From NCBI GenBank assembly GCA_022494885.1, contig JAGVSM010001676.1, forward strand, positions 1 to 64,000: a stretch of 64,000 bases of DNA, in the 5' to 3' direction. Shown piece by piece: positions 23,930 through 34,094 of this stretch. Each line of letters starts with the position of its first letter. The first letter of the stretch is position 1. Under the pieces are notes generated by a model, which did no database searches, was not told the DNA's origin, and saw only the letters and a list, made by a program, of their open reading frames with translations. The DNA comes from Micrasema longulum. Its lineage: Eukaryota; Arthropoda; Insecta; Trichoptera; Brachycentridae. A program made the position numbers and the translations under genes.

Positions 23930-24150
23930 CGCATCAATAAAGGTTTCAGCTCTTTAACTTCTCTAAAATCAACAAATGGAAGAATTGAAGAAATATGGAT
24001 GTTCAAACATAGGCAGAATGGTGAATGTTACACGGTGTGTAAAGTGGCCACTTAAACCAGCCAATGACAGGTCACAGGCCCTGTAAATGCTTAGACTTCC
24101 ATATTCCCTTATTTAAGGTATTCTCCATCCCTGTTGTAATTTGTTAATTA
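23930..24150. repeat. Family R, single arm
   Basis: Contains AAATCAACAAATGGAAGAAT, the GTTCAAACATAGGCAGAATG block and CCACTTAAACCAGCCAATGA. It runs into a reverse transcriptase remnant at about 24150. Confidence 0.65.
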
Positions 24151-24365
24151 CCTTTCTCAAATTTGCACTCTCGTCTGATTTCATCATTCGTAACCCTATC
24201 AAACATTGATAAGAGATTGCATATCTTTTATACTTTCTCTGCCAGTTCCATGTTTCACTTCCACACACAAGTGTTGAAACTAAAACTCCGTTGTGCATTG
24301 CCTTCCTAGCTTCGATTGACGTATTTGTATTAGCAATTACTGTGCTTAGTTCGCCGTTCATTTTG
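24150..24365 (-). pseudogene. RT fragment, RTE/R-type
   Basis: NTNTSIEARKAMHNGVLVST and LVCGSETWNWQRKYK match the GVLVPTLMYGSESW block in the same broad family as 17100-17548. It ends in a family R repeat. Confidence 0.75.
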
Positions 24366-24794
24366 TTGCCCGCGTTTTCTCTCCTTTCAACATTGTTTAC
24401 ACTTCTTCCATCTGATGAAATAATAATTAACTAATAATAATTAAGTTTGTAATGTCAATTAATTAAGAAATAACGTGAATTCAGGCATTTAGATTTAAGA
24501 TTGTCCGTCTTCGTCTGTGTAAACAAGAACTAAGTCACTATTGACTTAATATTCCGTGAGGAATTTTCGTGAAAAAAAACACAGCCGTGTGTCATTATTT
24601 ACTCTATAAATGGCTAAATATGCGGTACCTGCGCAGCAGTAGCGAATTCAGAGATTTTAATAAAATAAAATAAAATGTCTACTAAACATTAAAAAAAGCC
24701 TTATAGCACGCGCTTTTTCCCTATACATTTTATTTCGCATATTGTTATCCTTTTCTTACGAGATAGTTACGTAATGCTGCAAAAAAATAAAAAA

Positions 24795-25250
24795 ATAAAT
24801 ACTACCTTCGGTCAAAGAGGATTGGTCTACTACTCGGTTAAAGTGTACAATCTACTTACATTATCCATAAGGACAATTAGTAAGTTCTCAAAATAAAAAA
24901 TTGTTGTTAAGAAATGGATAGTGGAGGTGGGTTGCGCACGGATCGATGAGTGGATCAAGCCATATATGTAAAATGTATGCACTGTTTATGAATTTTATTA
25001 ATTAGTCTATTTAAATTGGTTATGTTTTTTATGAATATTTTGTTTTTTATTGTTTATTATGTTAATTACAATTAGGTTAATTGGTTTAATTACGTTTTTT
25101 TTTCTTAACTTTGTTAATTAGCTAATCTTAGGCATGTTTCACATTTTGTAAAATGTTTCCCTCGGCACAGGACACCCCAGTGAGGGAACATTATTCTGTA
25201 TAAAAAAAAAAGAATACAAACAATGTAAAAGTATAAATAAATAAAATAAC
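24795..25250 (+). pseudogene. Non-LTR RT C-terminus with 3' end
   Basis: GQRGLVYYSVKVYNLLTLSI, then VKKWIVEVGCARIDEWIKP, then a 3' region with TGTTTCCCTCGGCACAGGAC and TAAATAAATAAA tail. Confidence 0.7.
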
Positions 25251-25575
25251 GACTCCTCTAACTTATGGTATGGGTTAGCATATTCTACCGCATTCAAATG
25301 CGATGCCCTCCAGCCACCCGCGCATACCTCATGCCCCGCGAGACCCCTAAATTTCTCATCCCCTCCCAATTTTGGCCTTTGTAAGGCGGATTTCTAGATC
25401 CAGAGTATTCCGGGTCGTCATCTTACCTTTCTGCTTACCTATCTCTTGGTACTTTTTGGTTGGGACACCCACTCAGGGCTCTCCTCCCGTACAGTATATT
25501 ATACTGTCAACCCTTGCTAACCTAGTTGCTTGCCTTATTTGGCTCATCCGGGTTCTTTGGTCAGACATATAATTT
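25251..25575. other. GC-richer island, possibly a retroelement 5' region
   Basis: About 325 bases of markedly higher GC between two retroelement pieces, with CATGCCCCGCGAGACCCC and CCAGCCACCCGCGCATACC. It is not recognisably coding. It may be the 5' untranslated part of an unknown non-LTR element. Confidence 0.35.
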
Positions 25576-25644
25576 GATTATTTTTATTTTATTTTATTAA
25601 CATAAAGGAAAAATCTGCCTTTTACAAACATTTATAATACTCCA

Positions 25645-26000
25645 TTACTTCGGGAGCTACACTACGTTTTACGTTTTCCACAGAGGGTCGAATACAGACT
25701 CTGTTGGCTTATGTATAAGTCACTGCACAACTCTGCTCCGGAATATCTAAGGGAACTATGCATTCCAGATGAACTAGCTGACAGGCGTCTCACGCTTAGA
25801 TCAGCTACGTCTACGGCAAGAGGAAAAGTTATTATACCTCTACGCAAACAGCGCACTAAATTTAGTGAATGCGCATTTGTGGTCGCAGGCCCTATGGCAT
25901 GGAATGCTCTCCCAGCAGAGGTGCGAGGCTGTGAAAGTGAAGTGATGTTTCGGAAAAAACTTATAACCCACTTGTTCTCTAAATCATTTGAATAAATCCG
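25645..26000 (+). pseudogene. CR1/L2-like RT C-terminal fragment, copy 2
   Basis: The same protein segment in + orientation: MYKSLHNSAPEYLRELCIPD, ELADRRLTLRSATSTARGKV and AGPMAWNALPAEVRGCESEV. It starts out of frame near 25650 (LRELH region) and ends at TAA near 25992. The 731-codon element follows. Confidence 0.85.
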
Positions 26001-26162
26001 TAGCACGTGAAAACCAAATATTAAAAAAAAAAAAATTACAAATTTAAAAGCTTCAATAAAATTAATTTAACAATAGAATCACTACGTAAATTTATGCAAA
26101 AAGAAAACACGATTTTTTTAACCCATCAAACCAAAGAACCCCCTTAAGCCGCAAAATGTGAT

Positions 26163-28358
26163 ATGAATGCAAATGAAAATATTTTACCAATTGATAGATA
26201 CCATCCACCTTTATGCATTAATTTTGGAACCCTTATTTTAGCAAAGTACAAAACCTCTGATGTTAGATTAAATTTTTTTAAAGCAGATTTTCCTGCCATT
26301 AACTCATTTATCCTTAGCAGTGATTGGAACTTTTTAAATCAAAATTTAAATGTAGACGATATAATTGCACAATTTTATCATATCCTTGATACTGCCATTG
26401 AGTCATCTGTGCCTAAAACTAAATTCATAGCAAGTCATTTTCCTAAATGGTTTAGTAAAAAACTTATTGAAGTTATACTACATAAAAAGATTGCTCATAG
26501 TAATTTTAAAAGGTCTCGAGACATTAAAGATTATGAAGAATTTTCGAAATTGAGAATTTTGTCTAAGCAGCTTTCTAAAACCTGTTATCAAGACTGTGTA
26601 AGTAAATTTGAAGTCGATGCTGCATCTAAGCCGCAACATATTTTTAAATTTTCCAAGATTCTTAACAGTAGGGAATCTGGAATTCCGTCCACAGTGTATT
26701 ACAAACGCAAAATGGCAGACACACCACAGGAAGTTGCCAATTTATTTGCTGATTACTTTAGCAGTGTTTATAGTTCTACTTCTAATTCTAGGTTACACAG
26801 TATTGATAATACAGATTTAATTGATTTTAACGACTGTGTATTTACTGATTCTGATGTAAAAAAGGGGATTTGTGCCTTAGATCCAAAAAAAAGCGCTGGG
26901 CCAGACAATATCCCTACACTTCTTCTTATACAATGTTGTCCCTCTTTAACTGGTCCACTTACAAAATTTTTTAACTTGTCCTTGAAAACTGGAAACTTTC
27001 CCAAGAAATGGAAGATCTCATACTTAACCCCCATTTATAAAAAAGGAGAAAAAACTGACGTCTCCAATTACCGACCCATTTGTATTCAGTCAGCCATTCC
27101 AAAGTTACTGGAATCTGTTTTGCTAACTAAGTTCACCAATGAAATTAGTAAAGTTATCACTCCGTTACAACATGGTTTCATAACTGGTAGATCAACTCTT
27201 ACAAACCTTATGTTGCATCAGAATCGGTTGATCACATCAATGGAGAGACGTCATCAGACTGATACAATTTATACTGACTTTAGTAAAGCGTTCGACAAGG
27301 TTTCTCATACAATTTTAATACACAAACTTAGTTCATTGGGAATTACTGGTAATATCTTGGAATGGTTTAAAAGCTACCTGTCATCAAGGAAAATCTTAGT
27401 AAAAGTATTCGGTTATAACTCGTATCAGTTTGAGGCATCTAGTGGGGTACCCCAAGGCTCCCACCTGGGACCAGTACTGTTTTCTTTGTTTGTTAATGAC
27501 ATTGTGTCGATATTTGAGAAAGTAGACATTCTTCTCTTTGCCGACGATCTTAAAATTTCAAAAACTGTTACCTCTGATACCGATTGTGGAGTTCTTCAGT
27601 CTAATTTGGTAAGGCTGTACAACTGGTGCCAGAAAAATGAACTTTATTTAAGTGTCGACAAGTGTTGTGTAATATCATTTACAAGAAGTAAAAAACCCAT
27701 AATATTCGATTACAACATTAATAATATCAATCTGGGAAGAGTTACACAAATAAAGGATTTGGGGATAGTTTTTGACGAAAAATTGACATTTATTCCTCAC
27801 ATTGATACCATCACTAATAAGGCAATGAAATGTCTTGGATATTTGCAGCGAACCGTAAAGGATTTTAATTCCATCACTACCCTCAAAGTGCTATTTACTG
27901 CCTTGGTTAGAAGTAATTTAGAATTCAATTCAACAATTTGGTCACCTTATTACAATGTTCATATTTTAAAGTTAGAAAGAGTACAACGTAAATTCCTTAG
28001 ATTCATCAATTACAAACTTAATATACCCGCTGAAAATATTGATTATGATAATTTATTATGTACACTAAATATGTCAACTCTATGTAAAAGAAGAATTATA
28101 AATGACTTATTAAATTTATATAAAATAGCGAATGGCGTATTGGACGTCCCGGAATTAACTAGTGTTATCAGCTTGAAAGTACCTCTTCGAAATACTCGGC
28201 AGCTAACGTTATTCTTTGAATCTCCTGGCAGTCACAATTATTATTACAATTCACCAATACCTAGACTACACCGGCTAGGTAACGAGTATGGTGAAGTTGA
28301 TATATTTTGTCTGTCTTTATATAAATATAGGTTAAGTATTCAAAAGGTTATAAATTAA
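26163..28358 (+). CDS. Reverse transcriptase, open 731-codon frame (jockey/CR1-like)
   Basis: RNA-directed DNA polymerase of a non-LTR element, which copies its own RNA at a nicked target. Residues 1-160 form the linker before the polymerase. The polymerase shows KKSAGPDNIP near 242-251, SNYRPIC near 301-307, DFSKAFDKVSH from 372 (first catalytic Asp), SGVPQGSHLGP from 427 and FADD at 459-462 (second and third catalytic Asp). The thumb region follows, with RNLEFNSTIWSPYY-type sequence (here RSNLEFNSTIWSPYY) and a jockey-type C-terminus ending in YKYRLSIQK. There is no RNase H domain and no C-terminal zinc knuckle. No stops or frameshifts interrupt it, unlike every other retroelement copy in the window, so this is the youngest insertion. 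Without an N-terminal endonuclease it is unlikely to be autonomous. The clade is not certain. Confidence 0.88.
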   Translation: MNANENILPIDRYHPPLCINFGTLILAKYKTSDVRLNFFKADFPAINSFILSSDWNFLNQNLNVDDIIAQFYHILDTAIESSVPKTKFIASHFPKWFSKKLIEVILHKKIAHSNFKRSRDIKDYEEFSKLRILSKQLSKTCYQDCVSKFEVDAASKPQHIFKFSKILNSRESGIPSTVYYKRKMADTPQEVANLFADYFSSVYSSTSNSRLHSIDNTDLIDFNDCVFTDSDVKKGICALDPKKSAGPDNIPTLLLIQCCPSLTGPLTKFFNLSLKTGNFPKKWKISYLTPIYKKGEKTDVSNYRPICIQSAIPKLLESVLLTKFTNEISKVITPLQHGFITGRSTLTNLMLHQNRLITSMERRHQTDTIYTDFSKAFDKVSHTILIHKLSSLGITGNILEWFKSYLSSRKILVKVFGYNSYQFEASSGVPQGSHLGPVLFSLFVNDIVSIFEKVDILLFADDLKISKTVTSDTDCGVLQSNLVRLYNWCQKNELYLSVDKCCVISFTRSKKPIIFDYNINNINLGRVTQIKDLGIVFDEKLTFIPHIDTITNKAMKCLGYLQRTVKDFNSITTLKVLFTALVRSNLEFNSTIWSPYYNVHILKLERVQRKFLRFINYKLNIPAENIDYDNLLCTLNMSTLCKRRIINDLLNLYKIANGVLDVPELTSVISLKVPLRNTRQLTLFFESPGSHNYYYNSPIPRLHRLGNEYGEVDIFCLSLYKYRLSIQKVIN

Positions 28359-28664
28359 TTTATGTAAAATTTCTTAATATTTTTCTTTTTTTACTATTTC
28401 TTTTTCTCATGTCTCTCTTTAATAATGTATAAACTTATATGTATGTATATGTATGCGTGTATGTTTTCATATGTAAATTTTTTAAATATTTTTCTATGTA
28501 CCATATACCTATGTTGGTACATTTCCTGATTTTTACTTATTATTGTATCTTTTAGCTTTTCTTATGTTATCTTTTATTTTTACCAAATTTACATACTTAT
28601 GTTTCACTGCTGCACTTAATGTAATTTCTAAAATATGTAAAAGCCCATTGGGCGTGTAAATCAA

Positions 28665-28695
<31 letters not shown>

Positions 28696-28698
28696 AAT
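26163..28698 (+). mobile_element. Non-LTR retrotransposon, 5'-truncated, with (TAAA)n tail
   Basis: The reverse transcriptase frame 26163-28358 is followed by a 310-bp AT-rich 3' region and a TAAA repeat tail (28669-28698), the usual 3' end for jockey-like elements. The endonuclease and ORF1 are missing, so the copy is 5'-truncated. A short run resembling the end of an endonuclease domain (YHPPLCIN) starts the frame. Confidence 0.85.
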
Positions 28699-28699
28699 A

Positions 28700-29080
28700 T
28701 TTTTCAGTCTACACTCATTTAGAAGGTTGCAAAAATTCTTACCCATTAATACTAAATGCACTCTCGTACAAGCATTACTACTGCCCATTCTAGATTACGC
28801 TGATGTTTCCATGACTGATTTAAGCTGTGAGCAACTCGATAAACTTGAACCACTTCAGAATACATGCATAAGGTACATTTTTGGTTTTAGAAAATATGAC
28901 TACATTTTTTATTATCGTAGGCAACTGAAATGGCTCAAAATTAGACAGCGGAGAGACTATCACTCCCTCTCACTTCTGTTTACTATACTTCATAATCCTA
29001 ACGCTTATCAGTTCAAAATTTCAGCGCTTATCAGTTCATGGTTTACCTCTTCGTTCTAATTCTACACACCGCTTTAATTT
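28700..29080 (+). pseudogene. RT C-terminal fragment of another jockey-like element
   Basis: The frame 28727-29059 has CTLVQALLLPILDYADVSMT, KLEPLQNTCIRYIFGFRKYD and WLKIRQRRDYHSLSLLFTIL. It begins right at the TAAA tail of the 731-codon element, so one inserted in or beside the other. Confidence 0.75.
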
Positions 29081-29081
29081 G

Positions 29082-29132
29082 AGTGCCAATGTAGTGGCCT
29101 ATGCACCACTGGGTGTGGATAAGGGAATTATG
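29082..29132 (+). repeat. SINE C, short 3' fragment
   Basis: GGCCTATGCACCACTGGGTG followed by GGATAAGGG resembles the end of the SINE C body. A second small piece (GAAGGTAAGATCGTCGGTCT, CGCTTCAG) lies inverted at 29338-29400. Confidence 0.45.
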
Positions 29133-29399
29133 AAGCTCATGTTTATTTTGTATTCAATCCGTCTCTGCACTAATGAGTTTGATTTCTGTTGACAAGGATT
29201 TAGGTATTGCGCAAATCATACCTACCTATATCTCGGTCAACATTACGAATATTGTAACTGCATGACTATCTTTAGATTTCAAATGTAGATAATTATAGGT
29301 ATAATAGAAGTGTGTAGTGTATCTTGATAATTTGATAGCGAAGGTAAGATCGTCGGTCTTGCGCTTCAGATCCAGTCAAACAGATAACTCACATCGTCG

Positions 29400-30339
29400 G
29401 TGATTTAATAGATACCTGTTTTTTTTTTCATAAATATATTTGGACCCCCGTATTAGCCTTACGTGTCATATACAATAGAGTGAGTTGATGATGTATGAAG
29501 TTTTTTATTTTTGAGACATCAAAGTGAAAGGGGTCTAAAAGGTTGCATTTTGGATCACATTGAACGTAAACATTATTTAAATAAATATTCCATACTACTT
29601 TTGGCCCTCAACCGAGGTTTGAAGTTTATAACTGTCTGAACAGTTTGTTAATTATCTATATTGATTTTTTTTTGTTAGTAAAAAAAATATTTTTTTTGTT
29701 AGTAAAGATATAACCCAATCACATTACAAATTCGAACACGTTTTAAAACTACCGAAATGCAAAAAGTTTACACTCCGCGGAACTAATTCCGTTGAGCGCC
29801 TGGCTTATATTGACAAAAACAATGGCTCATTAAAACAACGCTACCCATTTATTACAAAACAAAGTGCAACTCACGCCCTTAGATGCTTATTTAATAAGGT
29901 TTAATGCACATTACAAAATTTAATTGGACTGATTTTCTTCGTTAAATACGAAATGACAGCCGGTTTAGCGCAAAAAATCGTATTTTTCAAAAACTTCAAG
30001 CTCTGGTTGAGAGCCAAAAGTAGTATCGAATATTTTTTTTATATATTTTACATTCTGAGTAATCTAAAAGGCAACTTTTTAAACCCTTTCATTTCAAAAT
30101 TCGGAAAAAAAAAATTCGGCCTACCCTAATGTACAAGGCTAAGGTAGGTACTCGGAAAAAATTGTTATTGTTTATCTTGGAAATGGATTTGATCACTAAT
30201 TTTGGTTTATTACCTTTATGAGTCCAATCACCATTGTTGCAAAGTCCAAGAACAATGGCGCGTGATAACTACTTCTAACGACAATGTGAATATCTGTTAA
30301 GGGTATTCCGACTTACCTGCATTCTTTTTCAATATTATG
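29400..30339. other. Non-coding intron DNA
   Basis: Small pieces of repeat-like AT-rich sequence; no coding family recognised. Confidence 0.35.
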
Positions 30340-31130
30340 GCGTTGTAAACTAAAAAATGGGCACTGAAATAACAGATGTTCGATACTCTGTGAAGAAATA
30401 TCATCGCATGGACAATAGTCATCATTCCTTAATTTAAACCTATTTAGGTTCTCATAGCTCCGTGTCCAGTAAAAATTAGGGTCGTTTCGAAAGTACTTCG
30501 GTGATGACGACGGAAGTTTGCTGCATCAGCCAGCGTTGGGTTAAGTGATTTTACCTGTAGAAGAAGCGCGGTAATGATCCTCCCAACGCTGCTGCGTATT
30601 TTGTTTTATACAGCGCTTGGCAAAGCTAAGGGGGAATTCTGAGGAGCAAGGTGCTGTTCTTTTACAAGTTGCGGCTCTTGCTCGTTCATCCGCTCTCTCA
30701 TTTCCTACGATACCAGCATGTCCTCTTATCCAACATATTTGAATAATCATCCCTCTGATTTTTATATGCTTAATTTTACTCTGAATATCTACAATGAATG
30801 GATTTACCGACCGAGTATCAGTTATAGCCTGAACGCCCGAATGACAATCTCATGATATTTTTGCAACAACCCACCTCTCTGGTGGTTTTTTTTAACCACC
30901 ATTCGAGAGCTTCTCGTATTGCGAGTAGTTCAGTCCGACAAACTGAGCAGAAATAGTCTAATTCAAATGTTCTGCGTAGTAATTCTTTATCACCCTCAAA
31001 AGGAACGAATGCCGCTCCCACTTTGCCGTCGAGCAGGCTACCATCCGTGAAGGTTCCTTTTTCACTGGGAGCATAAGGAGGTATATCTTTGTCGAGTAAA
31101 AGAATACTTTCGGGAGTTTTTTCACACTTT
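30340..31130 (-). pseudogene. Non-LTR element RNase H domain remnant
   Basis: Inverted from about 31050: VGAAFVPFEGDKELLRRTFE, CSVCRTELLAIREALEWWLK (the conserved A-E--AI--AL block with its Glu), and, after frameshifts, IQICWIRGHAGIVGNERADE (W--GH-GI-GNE-AD). These are the RNase H motifs of I/R1/Jockey-type elements with a C-terminal RNase H. The RT domain is not found upstream, and the downstream part (30340-30540) is weakly coding. Confidence 0.8.
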
Positions 31131-31139
31131 TCTTAGATG

Positions 31140-31889
31140 CCTGTTAGAAGGACTACCCCTTTGTTGAACAATTTAACTTTGGAAACACATATTTTACACG
31201 CCTCTGCGGGAGTTTTTCGATGCAAGATTCTTTGGCTTTTTAAACTCTCCCTTCCCGGTGACGTGCATCCAGCACACAATGCATCTTATAACTTTGATAT
31301 CTCCATAAATATAACAAAGTATGGGTTAACATTTTCGGTATTCCTCCGTTATACACTTACAAATCGGTTAAAATATTTTGTTATTAAATAATTAATGCTT
31401 ATTGAGAACAGAAAAAGCATTTTATCAAAAATCGGAGATAAATCACCGATACAATAGACCAATGTGTCGCATGTTGCGGAGTACGTAGTAAACGAATAAT
31501 TGTCTCACACACTCTTTATGTCTCACTCTCGATAATACGGGTATGTTCGGGAGTAAGAGAGACAATTCCACACGTCCAACGCATGAACAGCAAAGTTTCC
31601 AGTACTTCTTCCAGCCGCCAGTTAGTAGCTATTTGACTTTCGTCAAGGGTGGTTCTTTCGCCCGCGCTGCGAGCATGAGCTAAAAATGGCTTTTTTCATG
31701 TTTTTATCAATATAATTTTTGAAAAAAAATTTTCGACTTCAACTATAAATAATTGAATCAATTGCATATGCATTACATTTTTTCAATTTAAAATCTCTCA
31801 TTTTTTCATGTCTAATGACTACACAGCACCGTAAAGCGCGGATGTTTTTGGGACAGTAAGGGAAAAATCAAAATTTTCTTAAGATATTA
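31140..31889. other. Non-coding intron DNA
   Basis: 31440-31680 is GC-richer with CTCTCG/CTCACTC runs. Nothing is recognised. Confidence 0.35.
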
Positions 31890-31980
31890 TATGTATGGAT
31901 GCAAATAGCCCAAGACCATTTGGCATTGAGAATAATGGAGGAGGCCTACGTTCAGGAGTGGACGGCTATGGGCTGAAGAA
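31890..31980 (+). pseudogene. RTE-type 3' terminal scrap
   Basis: MQIAQDHLALRIMEEAYVQE and WTAMG-stop match the W---A-D----R-LEEAYVQQWT end of RTE/BovB proteins. A non-coding segment with a hammerhead-like motif follows at 32049-32090. Confidence 0.7.
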
Positions 31981-32048
31981 GATTAACTCTTTCATGCAAT
32001 ATTTTATTATATAAATAGCAACGCGTGTAATTATAAGTTAGTTAAATT

Positions 32049-32090
32049 CCTGACGATGAGGTAGTAACCTCGAAACCGGTCGAAGTGTAA
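32049..32090 (+). ncRNA. Hammerhead-like motif
   Basis: CCTGACGATGAGG then UAGUAA loop and CCTCGAAACCGGTCG. It has the hammerhead core order CUGANGA, stem, GAAAC. One extra U lies between the core and the stem, and a convincing third stem is not visible, so self-cleavage is doubtful. Confidence 0.3.
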
Positions 32091-32339
32091 TTAAAAAAAA
32101 AGTGGTTTATACAAATTTATAAACAAATAAGTGTAAAATGTCATACCACAAAGTGAAAAATGTTTTTGATAACAATATTTTTTTTTATATCTAAATATGT
32201 TCTTTATACAATACTGCTATGTTATATATAGTATTTATGTAACATAATACTTTTCAATTTAATTTTTAAGTTTTTCACATTATATGTGTTCATATTATTT
32301 TTAATATGTATCTTTTTAAGGTAAAAGGCACTGTGTGCC

Positions 32340-32945
32340 GTGTATATTAATCTTCTTCTTCTTATAGTTCCTCTCCCCGATGGAGGTTGGAAATCATCAT
32401 TGCGATTCTTACTTTATTGGCAGCTGCCCTGAACAAGGACTGAGTGCTGCAATGGAACCAGTCGCGCAAGTTCTTAAGCCAAGAGATGCGCCTTCTACCT
32501 GCACTGCGTCTCCCTTCAATCCTTCCCTGTAGAATGACTTGTAAAATTTTATATTTTTCGCCTCTTCACATGCCCAAAATACTCAAGTTTTCTTTTCTTT
32601 ATGGTCTTCAGGTACCTCTTTATCTTTTTCCATCCGTCGGAGAACATCGTCGTTTCGGACTCTATCCACCCAGGAGATTTTTAATATCCTCCTGTAGCAC
32701 CACATTTCAAAGGCTTCGATCTTTTTTGAAGTGTTTTGGGTGAGTGTCCACGTTTCGACGCCGTAAAAAAGTACTGAGAAGACGTAACATCGAGTAATGC
32801 GCATTCGGAGGTCTAAATTAAAGTCTCTACTGCAAAGAAGGTCACGCATCCTGAAAAAGCAGTCTCGCGCCACCTCTATTCTGACTTTGATCTCTTGCGA
32901 GTGATCCCATTTATCATTCAGCCAGCATCCTTAGTATTTATATTG
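32340..32945 (-). pseudogene. RTE-type RT C-terminus, antisense
   Basis: The open frame 32873-32583 reads ARDCFFRMRDLLCSRDFNLD, TRCYVFSVLFYGVETWTLTQ and IEAFEMWCYRRILKISWVDR. These are the LRMRIVRCYVFSVLLYGVE-W and CYRRILKISW blocks of RTE endonuclease-reverse transcriptases. Coding similarity continues out of frame to about 32345. Confidence 0.85.
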
Positions 32946-33049
32946 ATGAACTTGCTCAATTAACTGCGCTCCAAGTTTTAAAGTCATTGGGAAAGTTTGT
33001 GGCTTTTTCCGAATAACCATACATTTAGTCTTGGAAATATTCATCTCTA

Positions 33050-33740
33050 GCCCTTTATATTAACAAATATATATTAATAAATATTAATAAATATATATTA
33101 ATAAATAAGTATATTAATAAATAAATAAATCACTAAGTTTGTTTATATTTGTGATACTGTTTTATGTAACCAGAATACACGGTAAAATTTAACCATATTG
33201 ATATTAATAATATAACATGCAACAATTTTAGAAAAGTAATTGAAAATCAATTTATGTTTCACTAATTTTTTTTAAATATGTTTTTTAATATTCTCTTATA
33301 CAATATCTTATTTAACCGAAATACCTACCTGTGCAGTTACATTGTGTATGGATATGTACATGTACATGTGTATGTGAGTTTGATATTTGGTTAATTATTA
33401 TAAACACTTTATTTTATTTTAGTTTTTGAGTTTTTTTTTATTTTTATAATTATTATTTTCTTCAATTAAGTTGTTCTTCCTATAAGGCTCAATAATTATC
33501 GCAAATGTTATACTCGCTGCATATGTATGTATACTTATTATTATGTTATCCGCACTGTAAAATGTACATACATATCTAAATTTAATATCTATTCTTAACT
33601 TCTTATTGGTAATATTTATCTTTTAGCTTACGAGAAGGCCTGTAATTGGATCTTAATATATAATTTAACCTACACTGTAATTAATAAACATTGTAATCTG
33701 TTGGCTTTCCAAAATAAAATAAAAATAAAAATAAAAATCG
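33050..33740 (+). mobile_element. Probable non-LTR 3' untranslated region
   Basis: AT-rich, ending TCTGTTGGCTTTCCAAAATA followed by an AAATA repeat tail (33706-33738), a common jockey-type 3' end. A related end with GATTTCCCAAATAAAACAAA lies at 12498-12530. No coding sequence is recognisable. Confidence 0.45.
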
Positions 33741-33905
33741 TTTCCATGTGAAAATGTTATATGCAAATCAGACAAGAATCAAAGAAAACCCACCTTTAAA
33801 ATGTAATTTTGAGAGACAATAAAATCAAAATAGACGCATCACGCGTATGCACTGCCACAGGTCACAGCTACCAGCAGGCTAATAAATTGGTTGAATTGGT
33901 TCTAG

Positions 33906-34053
33906 AATGTCCGCGGCCGATCGGCTGTTCCCCTCTGGTCTCGGGACTTCACGGGTCTCGGCTTCGAGGTCAGCGGGGGGATGAGGGACGGCATCCACGT
34001 CAGCAGCGTCCTCAGGGGAGGGCCGGCAGCCGAGAGCGGGAGGATACACCAAG
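33906..34053 (+). CDS. PDZ-domain (AHNAK-like) gene, exon with the first half of the PDZ domain
   Basis: The exon starts after TTCTAG at 33905 and ends at donor GTAAGT (34054). Read in the frame dictated by the preceding phase-0 exon it is open for 49 codons plus one base. It contains WSRDFTGLGFEVSGGMRDG, where GLGF is the signature carboxylate-binding loop of PDZ domains, followed by IHVSSVLRGGPAAESGRIHQ, the usual second and third strands and the PA-E-G-I turn. The lone last base joins GT of the next exon to make the glycine of GDRI. PDZ domains bind C-terminal peptides of partner proteins, usually at membranes or the cytoskeleton. The preceding intron would be about 16.1 kb and is full of transposon remains. 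A small unseen exon in that intron cannot be excluded. Confidence 0.82.
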
Positions 34054-34094
34054 GTAAGTCTTCAAAAAGATATCTTAATAACATCTAGTCGTAT

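Noticed and set aside
32049..32090. A functional hammerhead ribozyme
   Set aside because: An extra base lies between the CUGACGA core and stem II, and no good stem III with a cleavage triplet is evident. Kept only as a hammerhead-like motif.
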